A stretch of 64,000 bases of DNA. Origin: Aquimarina spongiae. GTDB taxonomy: Bacteria > Bacteroidota > Bacteroidia > Flavobacteriales > Flavobacteriaceae. The position numbers and the translations under genes are program-made. Location: NCBI RefSeq assembly GCF_900141785.1, contig NZ_FQYP01000004.1:62001-126000 (forward strand), read 5' to 3'. Positions within the stretch are counted from its first letter, which is position 1. Every line of letters starts with the position of its first letter. Under the pieces are notes generated by a model. It was given only the letters and a program-made list of their open reading frames with translations, ran no database searches and had not been told where the DNA came from. Of the stretch, positions 17,643-27,033 are shown one piece after another.

Positions 17643-19210
17643 TGAGCGATAAAAAGAATATAGACCGTTTGTTTCAGGAGAAATTCAAGGATTTTGATGT
17701 TACTCCAGATGAATCGGTATGGGAAAAAATAAAAGCCAGAAAAGACGATGATCGCAAACGGGCATTTATACTTCCTCTTTGGTATAAAGTTGGAGGTGTA
17801 GCTGCCGTAGCTGCTATTTTGATTGCTATTGGATACTTCTCCTTAACTGAACGTGCTGACACCCATCCTACCCTTGTAAAATCTGAAACCAAAGAGACAC
17901 CTTCAAGTCCCATAGATTCAACAACAAACTACAGCATCCCAAATACTACCGTAGTTTCTTCGGATGAAGGCAAAGAAAATCTACCTGAACCTAAAACATC
18001 GCAAGAAGATGAAACACAAACTTCTTCTTCTAATCCCATAACTACTTCCCAAAAGAGAGAGGCAGTAGATACTAAACTCCCCAAAGAAAATAGATATACA
18101 ACACCTAAAGGATCGTCCTACTCACAAACTCAAAATGCAATTGTTGAACAAACTTCTGACCAGAAAACAAATACTGCGATTTCAGAAAAAGAAGAAAACT
18201 CATTAATTGCTCCACAAGATCCTTCAAAAGCAACCACTGGTTTAGCCGAAAATCAACATACAGATCCTAAAACTACAACCCAGGAATCTAATGCAAAACC
18301 ATTGGATTCTAACTCTGTTCAGGATTCGAAACGTATTGCAGATAATACCACTATTGATAACAATGAGGGTAGCAATGAGAAATCCATAGATGAAGACGTC
18401 AAGACTACTACTGAAGAACCCGTCAAAAAGTCAATTTTTGACGCTATCGCAGAAAATGAAGAAGATATAGAAGCAACTGAAGAATCGGGTAAAAAATGGA
18501 CTGTAGCTCCTAATGTAGCTCCGGTATATTATAACTCTGTAGGTAATGGTTCGTCTATCGATAGACAATTTGCAGACAATGAAAAGAGTGGTCAGGTGAA
18601 TTTAAGTTATGGGGTACAAGTAGCCTATGAGATCAATAAGCGATTTAGTATCCGTTCTGGAGTGCATAAAGTAGATTTAAGCTATAATACACTTGATGTA
18701 GGGTTTTCTCCCTCTGCAACAGGCCAAAATATTTCAAGCATTGATTATGCCCCTAGTGCACAAGCTATTTTGGTATCAGATATTGGAACTCAAGATGTCC
18801 CTGGTTTTAATGCTTCAGAAGTGAATCGTGATGCCATTAATCAACGACAAAATGCTGGTTTATTAAATCAGCGAATTGGATATATCGAAGTGCCTTTGGA
18901 AATGAAGTATGCCATTGTGGATAGAAAAGTTGGAGTAAATATGATTGGTGGAGTGAGTACCCTGTTTCTGGAGGACAATGAAATTTCTTTGGAAGCCGGG
19001 GATTTTGAAACTGAAATTGGTCAAGCCAATAATCTGAACGAGGTAAGTTTCAGTGGTAATATTGGTATTGGAATTGATTATAAATTATCAGATCAATTTC
19101 AGATCAATTTAGAGCCCATTTTTAAATATCAGTTTAATGCTTTTAATGATGCTGGAGACTTCAGGCCATTCTATTTTGGAGTTTACACAGGGATGAGCAT
19201 AAAATTTTAA
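17642..19210 (+). CDS. Anti-sigma-like protein with C-terminal outer-membrane beta-barrel domain
   Basis: A 522-residue protein in three parts. The N-terminus (1-45) resembles anti-sigma domains of this Bacteroidetes family (DRLFQEKFKDFDVTPDESVWEKI). A single membrane helix follows (~47-66, WYKVGGVAAVAAILIAIGYF). Next is a long Ser/Thr/Lys/Glu-rich disordered linker (~70-275). The C-terminus (~280-522) is rich in aromatic-ended strands, as in PorT-like barrels, ending in a terminal F (GMSIKF). No cleavable signal peptide is seen. The likely role is to hold the preceding sigma factor at the inner membrane and sense the outer membrane; this is inference. Confidence 0.78.
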   Translation: MSDKKNIDRLFQEKFKDFDVTPDESVWEKIKARKDDDRKRAFILPLWYKVGGVAAVAAILIAIGYFSLTERADTHPTLVKSETKETPSSPIDSTTNYSIPNTTVVSSDEGKENLPEPKTSQEDETQTSSSNPITTSQKREAVDTKLPKENRYTTPKGSSYSQTQNAIVEQTSDQKTNTAISEKEENSLIAPQDPSKATTGLAENQHTDPKTTTQESNAKPLDSNSVQDSKRIADNTTIDNNEGSNEKSIDEDVKTTTEEPVKKSIFDAIAENEEDIEATEESGKKWTVAPNVAPVYYNSVGNGSSIDRQFADNEKSGQVNLSYGVQVAYEINKRFSIRSGVHKVDLSYNTLDVGFSPSATGQNISSIDYAPSAQAILVSDIGTQDVPGFNASEVNRDAINQRQNAGLLNQRIGYIEVPLEMKYAIVDRKVGVNMIGGVSTLFLEDNEISLEAGDFETEIGQANNLNEVSFSGNIGIGIDYKLSDQFQINLEPIFKYQFNAFNDAGDFRPFYFGVYTGMSIKF

Positions 19211-19270
19211 ATAAGAAATCAAATGATTTAGTTGGTTAGGTAGTTATTGCTTTAAATGGCAATGATGAAC

Positions 19271-19298
19271 AAAGCCGTTTCTATAGGAAGCGGCTTTT
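19271..19298. terminator. Terminator between convergent genes
   Basis: AAAGCCG.TTC (19271-) pairs with GAA.CGGCTTT (to 19297) around a short TATAG-type loop. It sits between the barrel gene and plsC, which face each other. Confidence 0.75.
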
Positions 19299-19302
19299 GT
19301 AT

Positions 19303-20046
19303 TTATATTTTTAAATCTGCTTCCAACTTTTCAAGAATGATGCCTCTTACTTTTTCCTTCAATTCTTTTTTGTCGGATTGAGTCAATCCCTGAGTTGGGA
19401 TTTCCTTATGAATATACCCTCTCATTTCTCCTGGACTACCACTAAAAAAAGTATACGAAAAACGCTTTTTGTTATCGAAGAACGTCAATGGTAAAATAGG
19501 GATTTGATGATCTATTGCCAGTCGAAAAGCTCCATCCTTAAATTCGTCAAGTATAATAGTTTCATCATCGGGAACACCTCCCTCGGGAAAAATACAGATA
19601 CTGGTTCCGTTATGTAATCTGGCATGAGCTTTATCAAAAACTTCTTTTCTACTTTTTTGACTATTTCGATCCACCAAAATACAAGTACGTTTATAGAAAA
19701 AACCGAAAATAGGAATCTTCGCCAGCTCTTTCTTACCAACAAAGACGAATGGATTTTTTACACAGTAGAGCATAAACATGATATCTGTCATCGAACCATG
19801 ATTAGCCACAAACATGTAACTTTTTTTGCGATTCACCTTGGTTTCTTTGGTAACTTTGGGAATAAATCCACTACCATACAAAACGATTTTTGCCCAAAAT
19901 CGAGCCACAACAAAAAACTGAGGATACCATTCTTCTCTAGAAGTAAATATCAATAAAATCGGAAACATAATGATGATAGGAACGCCCACAAGTATGTAAA
20001 ACCAAATACGCCAAAGCAGTATGAGTATGTTTCGAATCAAAGTCAT
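19303..20046 (-). CDS. plsC: 1-acyl-sn-glycerol-3-phosphate acyltransferase (PlsC family)
   Basis: A 247-residue membrane-associated acyltransferase that transfers an acyl chain to lysophosphatidic acid (phospholipid synthesis). An N-terminal hydrophobic segment (~8-36) anchors it. Motif I is NHGSMTD (N82-H83-D88), and motif III is FPEGG (~153-157). The region between is typical of the family. It stands alone between a convergent barrel gene and divergent trpS. A nearby TATTTTTG box (about 5 bp upstream of the ATG) is too close to the start to be the -7 element. Confidence 0.92.
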   Translation of the reverse strand: MTLIRNILILLWRIWFYILVGVPIIIMFPILLIFTSREEWYPQFFVVARFWAKIVLYGSGFIPKVTKETKVNRKKSYMFVANHGSMTDIMFMLYCVKNPFVFVGKKELAKIPIFGFFYKRTCILVDRNSQKSRKEVFDKAHARLHNGTSICIFPEGGVPDDETIILDEFKDGAFRLAIDHQIPILPLTFFDNKKRFSYTFFSGSPGEMRGYIHKEIPTQGLTQSDKKELKEKVRGIILEKLEADLKI

Positions 20047-20164
20047 TTCTCAAAAATACATAATTGCTTCGAGCTAGTGTAATACTTTTTGCAGACACCC
20101 TTACTTTGATGATAAAAAATATCTCTTTAGCAGATAAAAAAGATCTTCGGTTCGCAAAAAAAAT

Positions 20165-20172
20165 TACCTTTG
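20165..20172 (+). promoter_or_regulatory. -7 element of the trpS promoter
   Basis: TACCTTTG is an exact TANNTTTG match, 20 bp before the trpS ATG. A -33 TTG is absent; a TTC lies 16 bp upstream. Confidence 0.5.
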
Positions 20173-20191
20173 CCACAAACTAAAAAATACT

Positions 20192-21160
20192 ATGTCTAGA
20201 ATTCTAACTGGGGTTCAAAGTACCGGAACTCCACATTTAGGAAACTTATTGGGAGCAATACTTCCTGCTATTGAAATGGCAAATCAACCAGAGAATGAAT
20301 CTTTTCTGTTTATTGCCGATATGCATTCTTTGACACAAATTAAAGATGCCAAAGAACTAAGAACAAACACCTACTCTACTGCTGCCACCTGGTTAGCATG
20401 TGGTTTGGACATAGAAAAAACTGTTTTTTACAGGCAAAGTGATATTCCTCAAGCCACTGAACTTGCTTGGTACTTAAATTGTTTCTTTCCTTATCAAAGA
20501 CTAAAACTGGCACATTCTTTTAAAGACAAAGCAGATCGATTAGATGATGTAAATGCTGGAATTTTTACATACCCTATGCTAATGGCTGCGGACATACTAT
20601 TGTATGATGCCGAAATAGTTCCCGTAGGAAAGGATCAGGAACAACATTTGGAATTTACTCGAGATGTAGCCAGTAGAGTTCATAATAAGGTGGGAGAAGT
20701 ATTTGTTTTACCGCAAATACAACTTAAAAAAGACACCATGTATGTTCCTGGTACAGATGGAACCAAAATGAGCAAGTCTAAAGGAAATATTATCAATTTG
20801 TTTTTGCCAGACAAAAAGCTTAGAAAACAAATCATGTCTATCGAAACCGATAGTACACCTCTTGAAGATCCCAAAGATCCCGACACCTGTAACGTATTTG
20901 GACTGTATAAATTAATTGCTTCTCCCGATCAACAGGAAGAAATGCGGCAAAACTACTTAGGGGGAAATTATGGATATGGTCACGCAAAACAAGCTTTGTT
21001 TGAGTTATTGATAGAAAAATTCTCGAAAGAACGCGAACGATACAATTACTACATGGAAAACCTTGACGAAGTAGATCAAGCTTTAGCAAAAGGAGCTCAG
21101 AAAGCAGCTGTTATCGCAAATAAGGTTCTTGCCAGAGTACGGGAAAAAGTTGGGTATTAA
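20192..21160 (+). CDS. trpS: Tryptophanyl-tRNA synthetase
   Basis: A 322-residue class I aminoacyl-tRNA synthetase that charges tRNA-Trp. GVQSTGTPHLGNLLGAI (~7-23) holds the HIGH-type signature (TPHLGN). KMSKS is at ~192-196 (GTDGTKMSKSKGNI). The connecting residues FLFIADMHSLT and GKDQEQHLEFTRDVA are diagnostic. Length is normal. A small membrane-protein gene follows 30 bp downstream in the same direction. Confidence 0.97.
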   Translation: MSRILTGVQSTGTPHLGNLLGAILPAIEMANQPENESFLFIADMHSLTQIKDAKELRTNTYSTAATWLACGLDIEKTVFYRQSDIPQATELAWYLNCFFPYQRLKLAHSFKDKADRLDDVNAGIFTYPMLMAADILLYDAEIVPVGKDQEQHLEFTRDVASRVHNKVGEVFVLPQIQLKKDTMYVPGTDGTKMSKSKGNIINLFLPDKKLRKQIMSIETDSTPLEDPKDPDTCNVFGLYKLIASPDQQEEMRQNYLGGNYGYGHAKQALFELLIEKFSKERERYNYYMENLDEVDQALAKGAQKAAVIANKVLARVREKVGY

Positions 21161-21190
21161 TTTCTTTTAACTCTAAGCGTTGACAATGCG

Positions 21191-21562
21191 GTGGAAGCTC
21201 TGTTCAAAGTAGTTTATGATTTTTTAAAATTCCTTGAGAAACTTACAGGATTTACTTACGAAGAGATCAATATCATTATTTGGTATATAGTTATTCCTTT
21301 TACCTGGGTACTTTTACTGGATAAAATTTTAGGCAAACATTACCTAAAAGCTACATTTTTACTGATTTTGGCTTTGTTTCTGATATATATCCCTGATTTT
21401 GAGTTATTTGCTTTATGGTTATTTAATGTTTCAGTGGACTTCTTAAATCTGTTTAATCACTTAGGTAGCAGTTATAAAATTTCCTCAGTAATTGTCTGTG
21501 TACTTATTCCAATGGTCATGTACTTTATCTTAATCAGAAAAGCATATTTCAGGACAAAGTAA
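21191..21562 (+). CDS. Hypothetical membrane protein, GTG start
   Basis: A 123-residue protein with about three or four membrane helices: ~26-45, ~48-68, ~70-82 and ~96-115. It begins with GTG, 30 bp after trpS. The N-terminal part (VVYDFLKFLEKLTG) is amphipathic. No family motif is seen. Frame length and hydrophobic pattern argue that it is real, though a weakly expressed accessory is possible. Confidence 0.55.
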   Translation: MEALFKVVYDFLKFLEKLTGFTYEEINIIIWYIVIPFTWVLLLDKILGKHYLKATFLLILALFLIYIPDFELFALWLFNVSVDFLNLFNHLGSSYKISSVIVCVLIPMVMYFILIRKAYFRTK

Positions 21563-21653
21563 ACCTTTGTTACTCTATAAGTGACCCGAATACAGCCTAA
21601 TGTTCTTTTTTATTGACTGTATCTGGGATAACAAATCACAGTTGACACACTAA

Positions 21654-22340
21654 TTACTGTACTTTTAAAAGCACATTGTAAGTGTTGTTTTTTGGGTTGA
21701 GGACTACTGGGTACTCACCGGGTTTGATGATATTACTCTGTAAGCCTAGTTCTTGAGACAATTTTTGGTCAAGTTTTATCGTGTTTTTTAAGTGATAAAT
21801 ACTTGGTTGGGGAGAAGGGTCTCCTAAACCCACAGCATTTATACTCATCAAATTGTTGGGTTGATAAAACTGTAAGCCAAGAATTTCTTTGTTCATTACA
21901 AACGGAAAGGCAGTTGCTGTCGGTTGTTGCACTTCAACTTGCAAATAATCCCTAATCGATCCAAATTTCCGAGGATCAATCTTGTCATAAATAATCCATG
22001 GGTCATTATAATCCCATCCACAAGGAATGATCTTACAAGGATCCCAAACTACCGGAGGAAGATTAATTTCAATTGTTGGATCTGCATAACATTCCATACT
22101 GATTTCACATAGCAATCCATTGGTGTCGTCGCAATAACAATTGTTTCCGGATGGATCACAAATCAGATCACCATACTCAAAAATAAATCTGCATAATCTT
22201 CCCGAAGGCCCTTTTGAGCTAGATTCACCTCCAGAATAGGCAACAAATACTTCCTTGTTAATTTCCTGAACGATTGGATCATTCTCATTTTGACATGACC
22301 AACAAAAAATAATGATCAGCCCCAATACTACTTTTTTCAT
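21654..22340 (-). CDS. Cys-rich hypothetical lipoprotein
   Basis: A 228-residue lipoprotein (MKKVVLGLIIIFCWSC, Cys ~16). Residues ~45-105 hold many cysteines: LCRF, LICDPSGNNCYCDD, GLLCEISMEC, DPCKIIPCG. They are likely disulfide-paired in an exported domain. The C-terminal half resembles a short beta domain (QPTATAFPFVMNKEILGLQFYQP...). It is monocistronic, on the minus strand, with no recognised family. Function unknown. Confidence 0.7.
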   Translation of the reverse strand: MKKVVLGLIIIFCWSCQNENDPIVQEINKEVFVAYSGGESSSKGPSGRLCRFIFEYGDLICDPSGNNCYCDDTNGLLCEISMECYADPTIEINLPPVVWDPCKIIPCGWDYNDPWIIYDKIDPRKFGSIRDYLQVEVQQPTATAFPFVMNKEILGLQFYQPNNLMSINAVGLGDPSPQPSIYHLKNTIKLDQKLSQELGLQSNIIKPGEYPVVLNPKNNTYNVLLKVQ

Positions 22341-22637
22341 AATTAAAACGGTTTTAAGTTAATACTGTATGAATCACACTTTGCACAAAAAGAACAAAGT
22401 GATCCGGTAGGTTAATGTGTGATTTTGAAAAAGGTTAACACAAATTCAAAAAAAGTTGTTTTTTATTCGGCTGAAATCCTGAGACTTAGGAATTATTAAA
22501 GCTATTAATTACTTTATTTTCTGGGTATTGCGGAAAGCCGTAAGAATTTTCTGTTTTTTTATAATAGCTTGGCCTCCAAATTTTAAAAGACACTGACTCA
22601 ATTTGAGAATTAGCAGCCCTAAAATCTAGCTCAACTT

Positions 22638-23384
22638 ATGTTTATCACGCCCACTTTTTATAGATTCAGAAATAGTGAGTTTATAGAATACCTTTCCGAA
22701 ATACAACACATTATTACCATAAACGACCCCAAAACATTACAAGTTGTACCTCAACTTATTGGATTACATGATCATTTAGTTCGCTTAGAAGAAGTGTACA
22801 AAAAGCAACTCGGAAGCTCGGTGACAGCAACTCATGAATTTTTGGACAAACGCAGAGACCTTGCTATAATAGGAATACGGATAGTGACCGAAGGATTTAC
22901 CAATCATTTTGAACCAGCAAAACGCGCTGCGGCCCGGGTATTATTGCAAAGTATAGATCAGTATGTCGATGTGATCCATCAACAAAATTATTATGATAAA
23001 ACGAATCTCATTCACAAACTCACCGAGGATTGGGAAAAAATAACGGTACTAAGAGAGGGATTAGACACCTTGCAAATCCTGGTATGGGCGCAGGAACTAA
23101 AACAAAGCAATATTTCTTTTGAAGACCTATACTTAGCCCATAATACCCAATTCACCAATACAAGTAAGATAAATACGATTGCGTTAATCAATACTGCCAA
23201 AGATAGTTTTAGGCAACTAATTAATCATCTTACAGCGCAATCTATTCTTGAACCTCAAAAGATCTTTAGTAAAGTAATTAATGAAATAAATATGCTGACC
23301 AAAAAGTACAATGCTTTGGTAGAAAAACGAGTCAAAGTTCTATTGGACGTAGTGGATATACCTGAAAAAACCAATCCAAATTAG
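22638..23384 (+). CDS. All-helical conserved protein, tentative DUF6261
   Basis: A 248-residue cytosolic protein of long amphipathic helices with no membrane segment or signal. Blocks seen are HDHLVRLEEVYKKQLGSSVTATHEFLDKRRD (~44-74) and RIVTEGFTNHFEPAKRAAARVLLQSIDQY (~81-109). They match my memory of the Bacteroidetes DUF6261 family, but I cannot verify this without a search. Function unknown. It stands alone and faces the lipocalin-like gene, sharing a terminator. Confidence 0.65.
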   Translation: MFITPTFYRFRNSEFIEYLSEIQHIITINDPKTLQVVPQLIGLHDHLVRLEEVYKKQLGSSVTATHEFLDKRRDLAIIGIRIVTEGFTNHFEPAKRAAARVLLQSIDQYVDVIHQQNYYDKTNLIHKLTEDWEKITVLREGLDTLQILVWAQELKQSNISFEDLYLAHNTQFTNTSKINTIALINTAKDSFRQLINHLTAQSILEPQKIFSKVINEINMLTKKYNALVEKRVKVLLDVVDIPEKTNPN

Positions 23385-23490
23385 TTTCCCCAAACTAAGA
23401 TATTTTTAGTAGTGGTTGCGTCTTTATTTGATTTGTACATGAGCCCTACTCATTTTTTATTAGTGTAAAAGCAAATCATTGAAAAGACGA

Positions 23491-23520
23491 AAAAGCCTGT
23501 GTAACGTGCACAGGCTTTTA
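23491..23520. terminator. Bidirectional terminator
   Basis: AAAAGCCTGTG (23491-23501) and CACAGGCTTTT (23509-23519) are perfect 11-bp arms between convergent genes at 23384 and 23547. Confidence 0.9.
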
Positions 23521-23546
23521 AATTAAACACTAAAAACAATTAAAAA

Positions 23547-24020
23547 TTAAACTTTTGAATAAATAAATTTAAGCATCGTTCTAGGTCCCATATCGCGATC
23601 TGTATATACTGCCGAGATAATAAGCTCCCCGTTTTCGAGGGTTACTTTGGAGCCTACAAGCGAAAGTGCATTATCTTTATCATAAACAAAAAGAAACATT
23701 CCTCCTGGTCCTTTTTTCCAGTCTCCTCTGGTATCATTACTGTTTTTTGCACATTCGCCAGCGATACTGGAATTTTCGTAGTAACTTTTCTCTACAAATC
23801 TTCCACTTTTCATGATCTCCAAGGTCGTTGCCTTGTCGCATATCGACAAAGGAAACTCCTTCAAAGGTGTATCTCCTCCTTCATTGCTATACTCTTGCTT
23901 TAGTTTCCATGTTCCTACAATAGTAATGTCTTGTGTTTTAGTACCACTACTACCGCAGGAAAAGAACAATACGCCCAGTATAGTTAATCTCGCTACATAA
24001 GAGAGTAAAAGTTTTTGCAT
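23547..24020 (-). CDS. Lipocalin-like lipoprotein
   Basis: A 157-residue secreted protein with a lipoprotein signal (lipobox LFFSC, Cys at about 22). The GTWKLKQ motif, followed by LEIMKSGRF and DWKKGPGGMFLFVYD, is the opening of the small bacterial lipocalin-like domain. It would bind a small hydrophobic ligand in the envelope, but the ligand is unknown. It is a single minus-strand gene with the shared terminator at 23491-23520. Confidence 0.7.
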   Translation of the reverse strand: MQKLLLSYVARLTILGVLFFSCGSSGTKTQDITIVGTWKLKQEYSNEGGDTPLKEFPLSICDKATTLEIMKSGRFVEKSYYENSSIAGECAKNSNDTRGDWKKGPGGMFLFVYDKDNALSLVGSKVTLENGELIISAVYTDRDMGPRTMLKFIYSKV

Positions 24021-24347
24021 ATATTCTATTTCCAGTTACCATACAAAAATCAGAAAAAAAATTCAAATTAACAAAAAATTAACGCTAAAATGTGTATTTC
24101 ATCGTTTATTATTGCATTTTATCGTATTAAATTCAAAATGAATTACTCTCATTAATCCTATTAAAATCATATCATATCGTTATGTTTTGGCATAAAAAAA
24201 AGTATAAAAAGCACTTCCTTTTTTGAATCATTATTAATTTGAAAAACTTGTTTTATACTTTTTTTAGACATGTCAAGCTGTAAAGCAAAAAAGGAACTTA
24301 ACAATACGTTTAAATTTCAATCAATATATTTGCTATAAGCAACAAGT
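24021..24347 (+). other. AT-rich divergent spacer with a -7 box
   Basis: About 330 bp without an ORF. TATATTTG at 24325-24332 is an exact TANNTTTG box 15 bp before the TTG start at 24348, giving a very short leader. A -33 TTG is not at the proper distance. Confidence 0.4.
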
Positions 24348-24665
24348 TTGACAAATCAACCTAAATTGAAACAAACAACGGTCACGTCATTCATAATTTC
24401 CTTAGTTTACATCTCGCTAGGTACTTATGATTATTTCACAGATTTAAAATTGTCAAAATACGTCGATTCCATTTCGGATGGTTTGGATTTAATTTTGATA
24501 CTTCCTTCAAACCTTTTTGGAATTCTATTTCGGAATTTAGGAATGCTCATTACTGATTCTGAGTTGTTTTTCTTTTTTGGACAAATCATTGGACTCATTA
24601 TCTATACATCAGCGTTATACGGGATGATTACCTTAATGAAATTAGTACTAATCAAAAACCTCTAG
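24348..24665 (+). CDS. Hypothetical membrane protein, TTG start
   Basis: A 105-residue hydrophobic protein. The only sensible start is TTG (MTNQPKLKQTTVTSF), since the next Met is deep inside. Helices are about 15-33, 43-60 and 72-100. It ends 2 bp before the 24668 gene, so the two are translationally coupled. No family recognised. Confidence 0.5.
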   Translation: MTNQPKLKQTTVTSFIISLVYISLGTYDYFTDLKLSKYVDSISDGLDLILILPSNLFGILFRNLGMLITDSELFFFFGQIIGLIIYTSALYGMITLMKLVLIKNL

Positions 24666-24667
24666 AT

Positions 24668-25438
24668 ATGGTAATTTTTTATGGTAGATACTCAATACGA
24701 ACAAAGACATATACTCATCAAGAACTCAATTTACCTGCCGAGTATAGTCATCTTAAGTTTCAGTTATATCAGAACTTTTTCTTTTTATTTTTCATCCCGG
24801 TATTCCCTATCACCAAGTTCTGGAAAGTAAAAAACAATACCACCGACAAGGAAGTAGGCACTGATGCTCAATTAAGAACCTTGCTTAACAAGGCTGAAGC
24901 CCGAATCAAAACTCCGTATTGGGCGTATACAGGTTTTATTATTCTTATGATCCCAGTCCTACTGCTAATTGGTCTATTGGTAACTAACATGACCAAAGAA
25001 GTTTCGAGATCGGTAGGTAGAGGCTTTGAATCGGTTGAAAAAAGAAAAGAAAATGACAAACTCAATGAAGAAACCGTTGCATTAATCAAGTCTGCAGCAA
25101 ACAAAGATATTTATCATATCAAAATGATCGAAATGATTCCTAAGATTAATGTTGCAGGAAGAAGAGAAGGATTTAAACGGGGAGAAAGAGCAGAGTTAAC
25201 CTACACTTTATCTAGTTCTTCAGAAGATAGTGTGGTACTTCAACTATCTAAACACGACTACCATTGGGACAAAGTCGCTCTAAAAAAGGAGGTAACTGTT
25301 GCCAAACAAGATTTAATCAACATTGCCGGAAGCTATAAAACCTTATACCTTTATGAGAGGATCAAAATCAATGACCAACTTATAAAAGCTGAAGCTGTTT
25401 TTGCTATCGATAGAATTGAAAGTGTTGACCCTTATTAA
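24668..25438 (+). CDS. Hypothetical membrane protein, zinc-ribbon family without cysteines
   Basis: A 256-residue protein. Its N-terminus (MVIFYGRYSIRTKT...; FFFLFFIPVFPITKFWKV) resembles Bacteroidetes proteins of the form FIIYGTR-zinc ribbon-RFFTLYFIPVIPL, but the ribbon Cys residues are missing. After that comes a TM helix (~82-105) and a soluble tail with coiled-coil-like FESVEKRKENDKLNEETVAL. The tail has a beta-rich end. It is coupled to the 24348 gene and converges with 25443. Function unknown; family resemblance is inference. Confidence 0.6.
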   Translation: MVIFYGRYSIRTKTYTHQELNLPAEYSHLKFQLYQNFFFLFFIPVFPITKFWKVKNNTTDKEVGTDAQLRTLLNKAEARIKTPYWAYTGFIILMIPVLLLIGLLVTNMTKEVSRSVGRGFESVEKRKENDKLNEETVALIKSAANKDIYHIKMIEMIPKINVAGRREGFKRGERAELTYTLSSSSEDSVVLQLSKHDYHWDKVALKKEVTVAKQDLINIAGSYKTLYLYERIKINDQLIKAEAVFAIDRIESVDPY

Positions 25439-25442
25439 GGAA

Positions 25443-25838
25443 TTATTTTACCAAAACCCCACGTTGATCCATTACCGGAAGCTCTTGGAAAGCATTTTCG
25501 TTGATGGTATTTTTTCTGAAGACATATTTTTTGTCATACAATTTACCATCTGCAAAAAAGGTTACTGTAAATTCATTATTCATACTGAGTAATTCTTCCT
25601 GAATCATCTCAATTTTTGCAGAAGATTTTGCAGCGATGGTGCCAATACCATGTCTTAGTAATGATGTTTTGCGATCACCATCATATCCTTTGGTCACCAC
25701 CAATACCATTTCTATGGCTGTATCTCTGTCATTGATGATATACGAATTCCAGTCCTGGGCCAGAAACTCTTCGTTCCATTCCTTCACCACGGCAACGTAT
25801 ACATGTTCTACAACAGGTATTTCGATATCTTTCTTCAT
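25443..25838 (-). CDS. Conserved hypothetical protein next to pheS
   Basis: A 131-residue soluble protein with no signal or membrane segment. It has alternating beta strands (EHVYVAVVKEWNEEFLAQDWNSYIINDRD) and a basic middle. I know related genes adjacent to pheS in flavobacteria, sometimes mislabelled as a PheS subunit, but it has no synthetase motif. It follows pheS by 27 bp and is probably co-transcribed. Function unknown. Confidence 0.65.
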   Translation of the reverse strand: MKKDIEIPVVEHVYVAVVKEWNEEFLAQDWNSYIINDRDTAIEMVLVVTKGYDGDRKTSLLRHGIGTIAAKSSAKIEMIQEELLSMNNEFTVTFFADGKLYDKKYVFRKNTINENAFQELPVMDQRGVLVK

Positions 25839-25865
25839 TCTTCGGTAACTTGATTAGGAGAACTT

Positions 25866-26885
25866 TTATAAAGTAGGTTTGAATTGCTCCAAAAATCGAA
25901 CGTCATTTTCGCTCAGCATTCTGATATCAGAAATTCCATACAGTAATAAGGCGATGCGATCAATTCCCATTCCAAAAGCAAAACCACTGTACTCATCAGG
26001 ATCGATATTACAGTTTTTAAGTACATTAGGATCTACCATCCCACAACCCATAATTTCTAACCATCCTGTTCCTTTGGTCATCTTATAGTCGGTTTCGGTT
26101 TCTAATCCCCAATATACATCTACCTCTGCACTAGGCTCTGTAAAAGGGAAATAGGATGGACGTAATCTAATCTTAGATTTTCCGAACATCTCTGTAGTGA
26201 AATATTGTAACGTCTGCTTTAAATCTGCAAAGGATACATTTTTATCAATATACAAACCTTCTACCTGATGAAAGAAACAATGAGATCTTGCAGAAATCGC
26301 TTCATTTCTATATACTCTTCCCGGAGATATCGTACGTATCGGTGGTTGATTGTTTTCCATATAACGTACTTGCACGGAGGATGTATGAGTGCGCAATAAA
26401 ATATCAGGATCAGTCTGAATGAAAAACGTATCCTGCATATCTCTCGCCGGGTGGTACTCTGGTAAATTCAATGCGGTAAAGTTATGCCAATCATCTTCTA
26501 TTTCAGGCCCTTCACTTACATTAAACCCAATACGAGAGAAAATTTCAATGATTTGGTTTTTTACCAAAGATATAGGATGTCTTGATCCTAGTTGAATGGG
26601 TTCTGCAGGTCTAGAAAGATCTCCATAAATTCCTTTTTCTTCTTCTTGGGATTCTAATTCATCCTTTAAAGACTTTACTTTGCTTTCTGCAGCTGTTTTA
26701 AGTGCATTGATTGCCTGACCAAATTCTTTCTTTTGATCATTGGCTATATTTTTAAATTCTGAAAAAAGATCATTAACTAATCCTTTTTTACCAGAAAATT
26801 TAATTCTGAATGCTTCTACTTCTTCCTTGGTTTTGGCTTTGAAACCTTCAACCTCAGCTATGTATTCTTTAATCTTGTCAATCAT
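25866..26885 (-). CDS. pheS: Phenylalanyl-tRNA synthetase alpha subunit
   Basis: A 339-residue class II synthetase subunit. The N-terminal coiled coil (~1-90) binds tRNA. Motif 2 is [15 protein letters not shown], and motif 3 [18 protein letters not shown] is at about 305-322. [19 protein letters not shown] and [14 protein letters not shown] are classic PheS blocks. The beta subunit gene pheT is not in the window, as is common in this phylum. A TAAATTTG box lies 24 bp upstream of the ATG. Confidence 0.97.
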   Translation of the reverse strand: MIDKIKEYIAEVEGFKAKTKEEVEAFRIKFSGKKGLVNDLFSEFKNIANDQKKEFGQAINALKTAAESKVKSLKDELESQEEEKGIYGDLSRPAEPIQLGSRHPISLVKNQIIEIFSRIGFNVSEGPEIEDDWHNFTALNLPEYHPARDMQDTFFIQTDPDILLRTHTSSVQVRYMENNQPPIRTISPGRVYRNEAISARSHCFFHQVEGLYIDKNVSFADLKQTLQYFTTEMFGKSKIRLRPSYFPFTEPSAEVDVYWGLETETDYKMTKGTGWLEIMGCGMVDPNVLKNCNIDPDEYSGFAFGMGIDRIALLLYGISDIRMLSENDVRFLEQFKPTL

Positions 26886-26908
26886 CGATTATCCTCTTAG
26901 TAAGAAGG

Positions 26909-26916
26909 CAAATTTA
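26909..26916 (-). promoter_or_regulatory. -7 element of the pheS promoter
   Basis: Minus-strand TAAATTTG is an exact TANNTTTG box 23 bp upstream of the pheS start. No TTG at the -33 position. Confidence 0.45.
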
Positions 26917-27033
26917 TAGCTTTTAGCCTAAATTATGAACGTTTTTAAAAGGATATTCACTAGATCCAGGATAGCAGGTGTGATTTGTCACTAGATTCTT
27001 ATCCGGAATATTTTCAAAAAGTTGCTATCTTTT

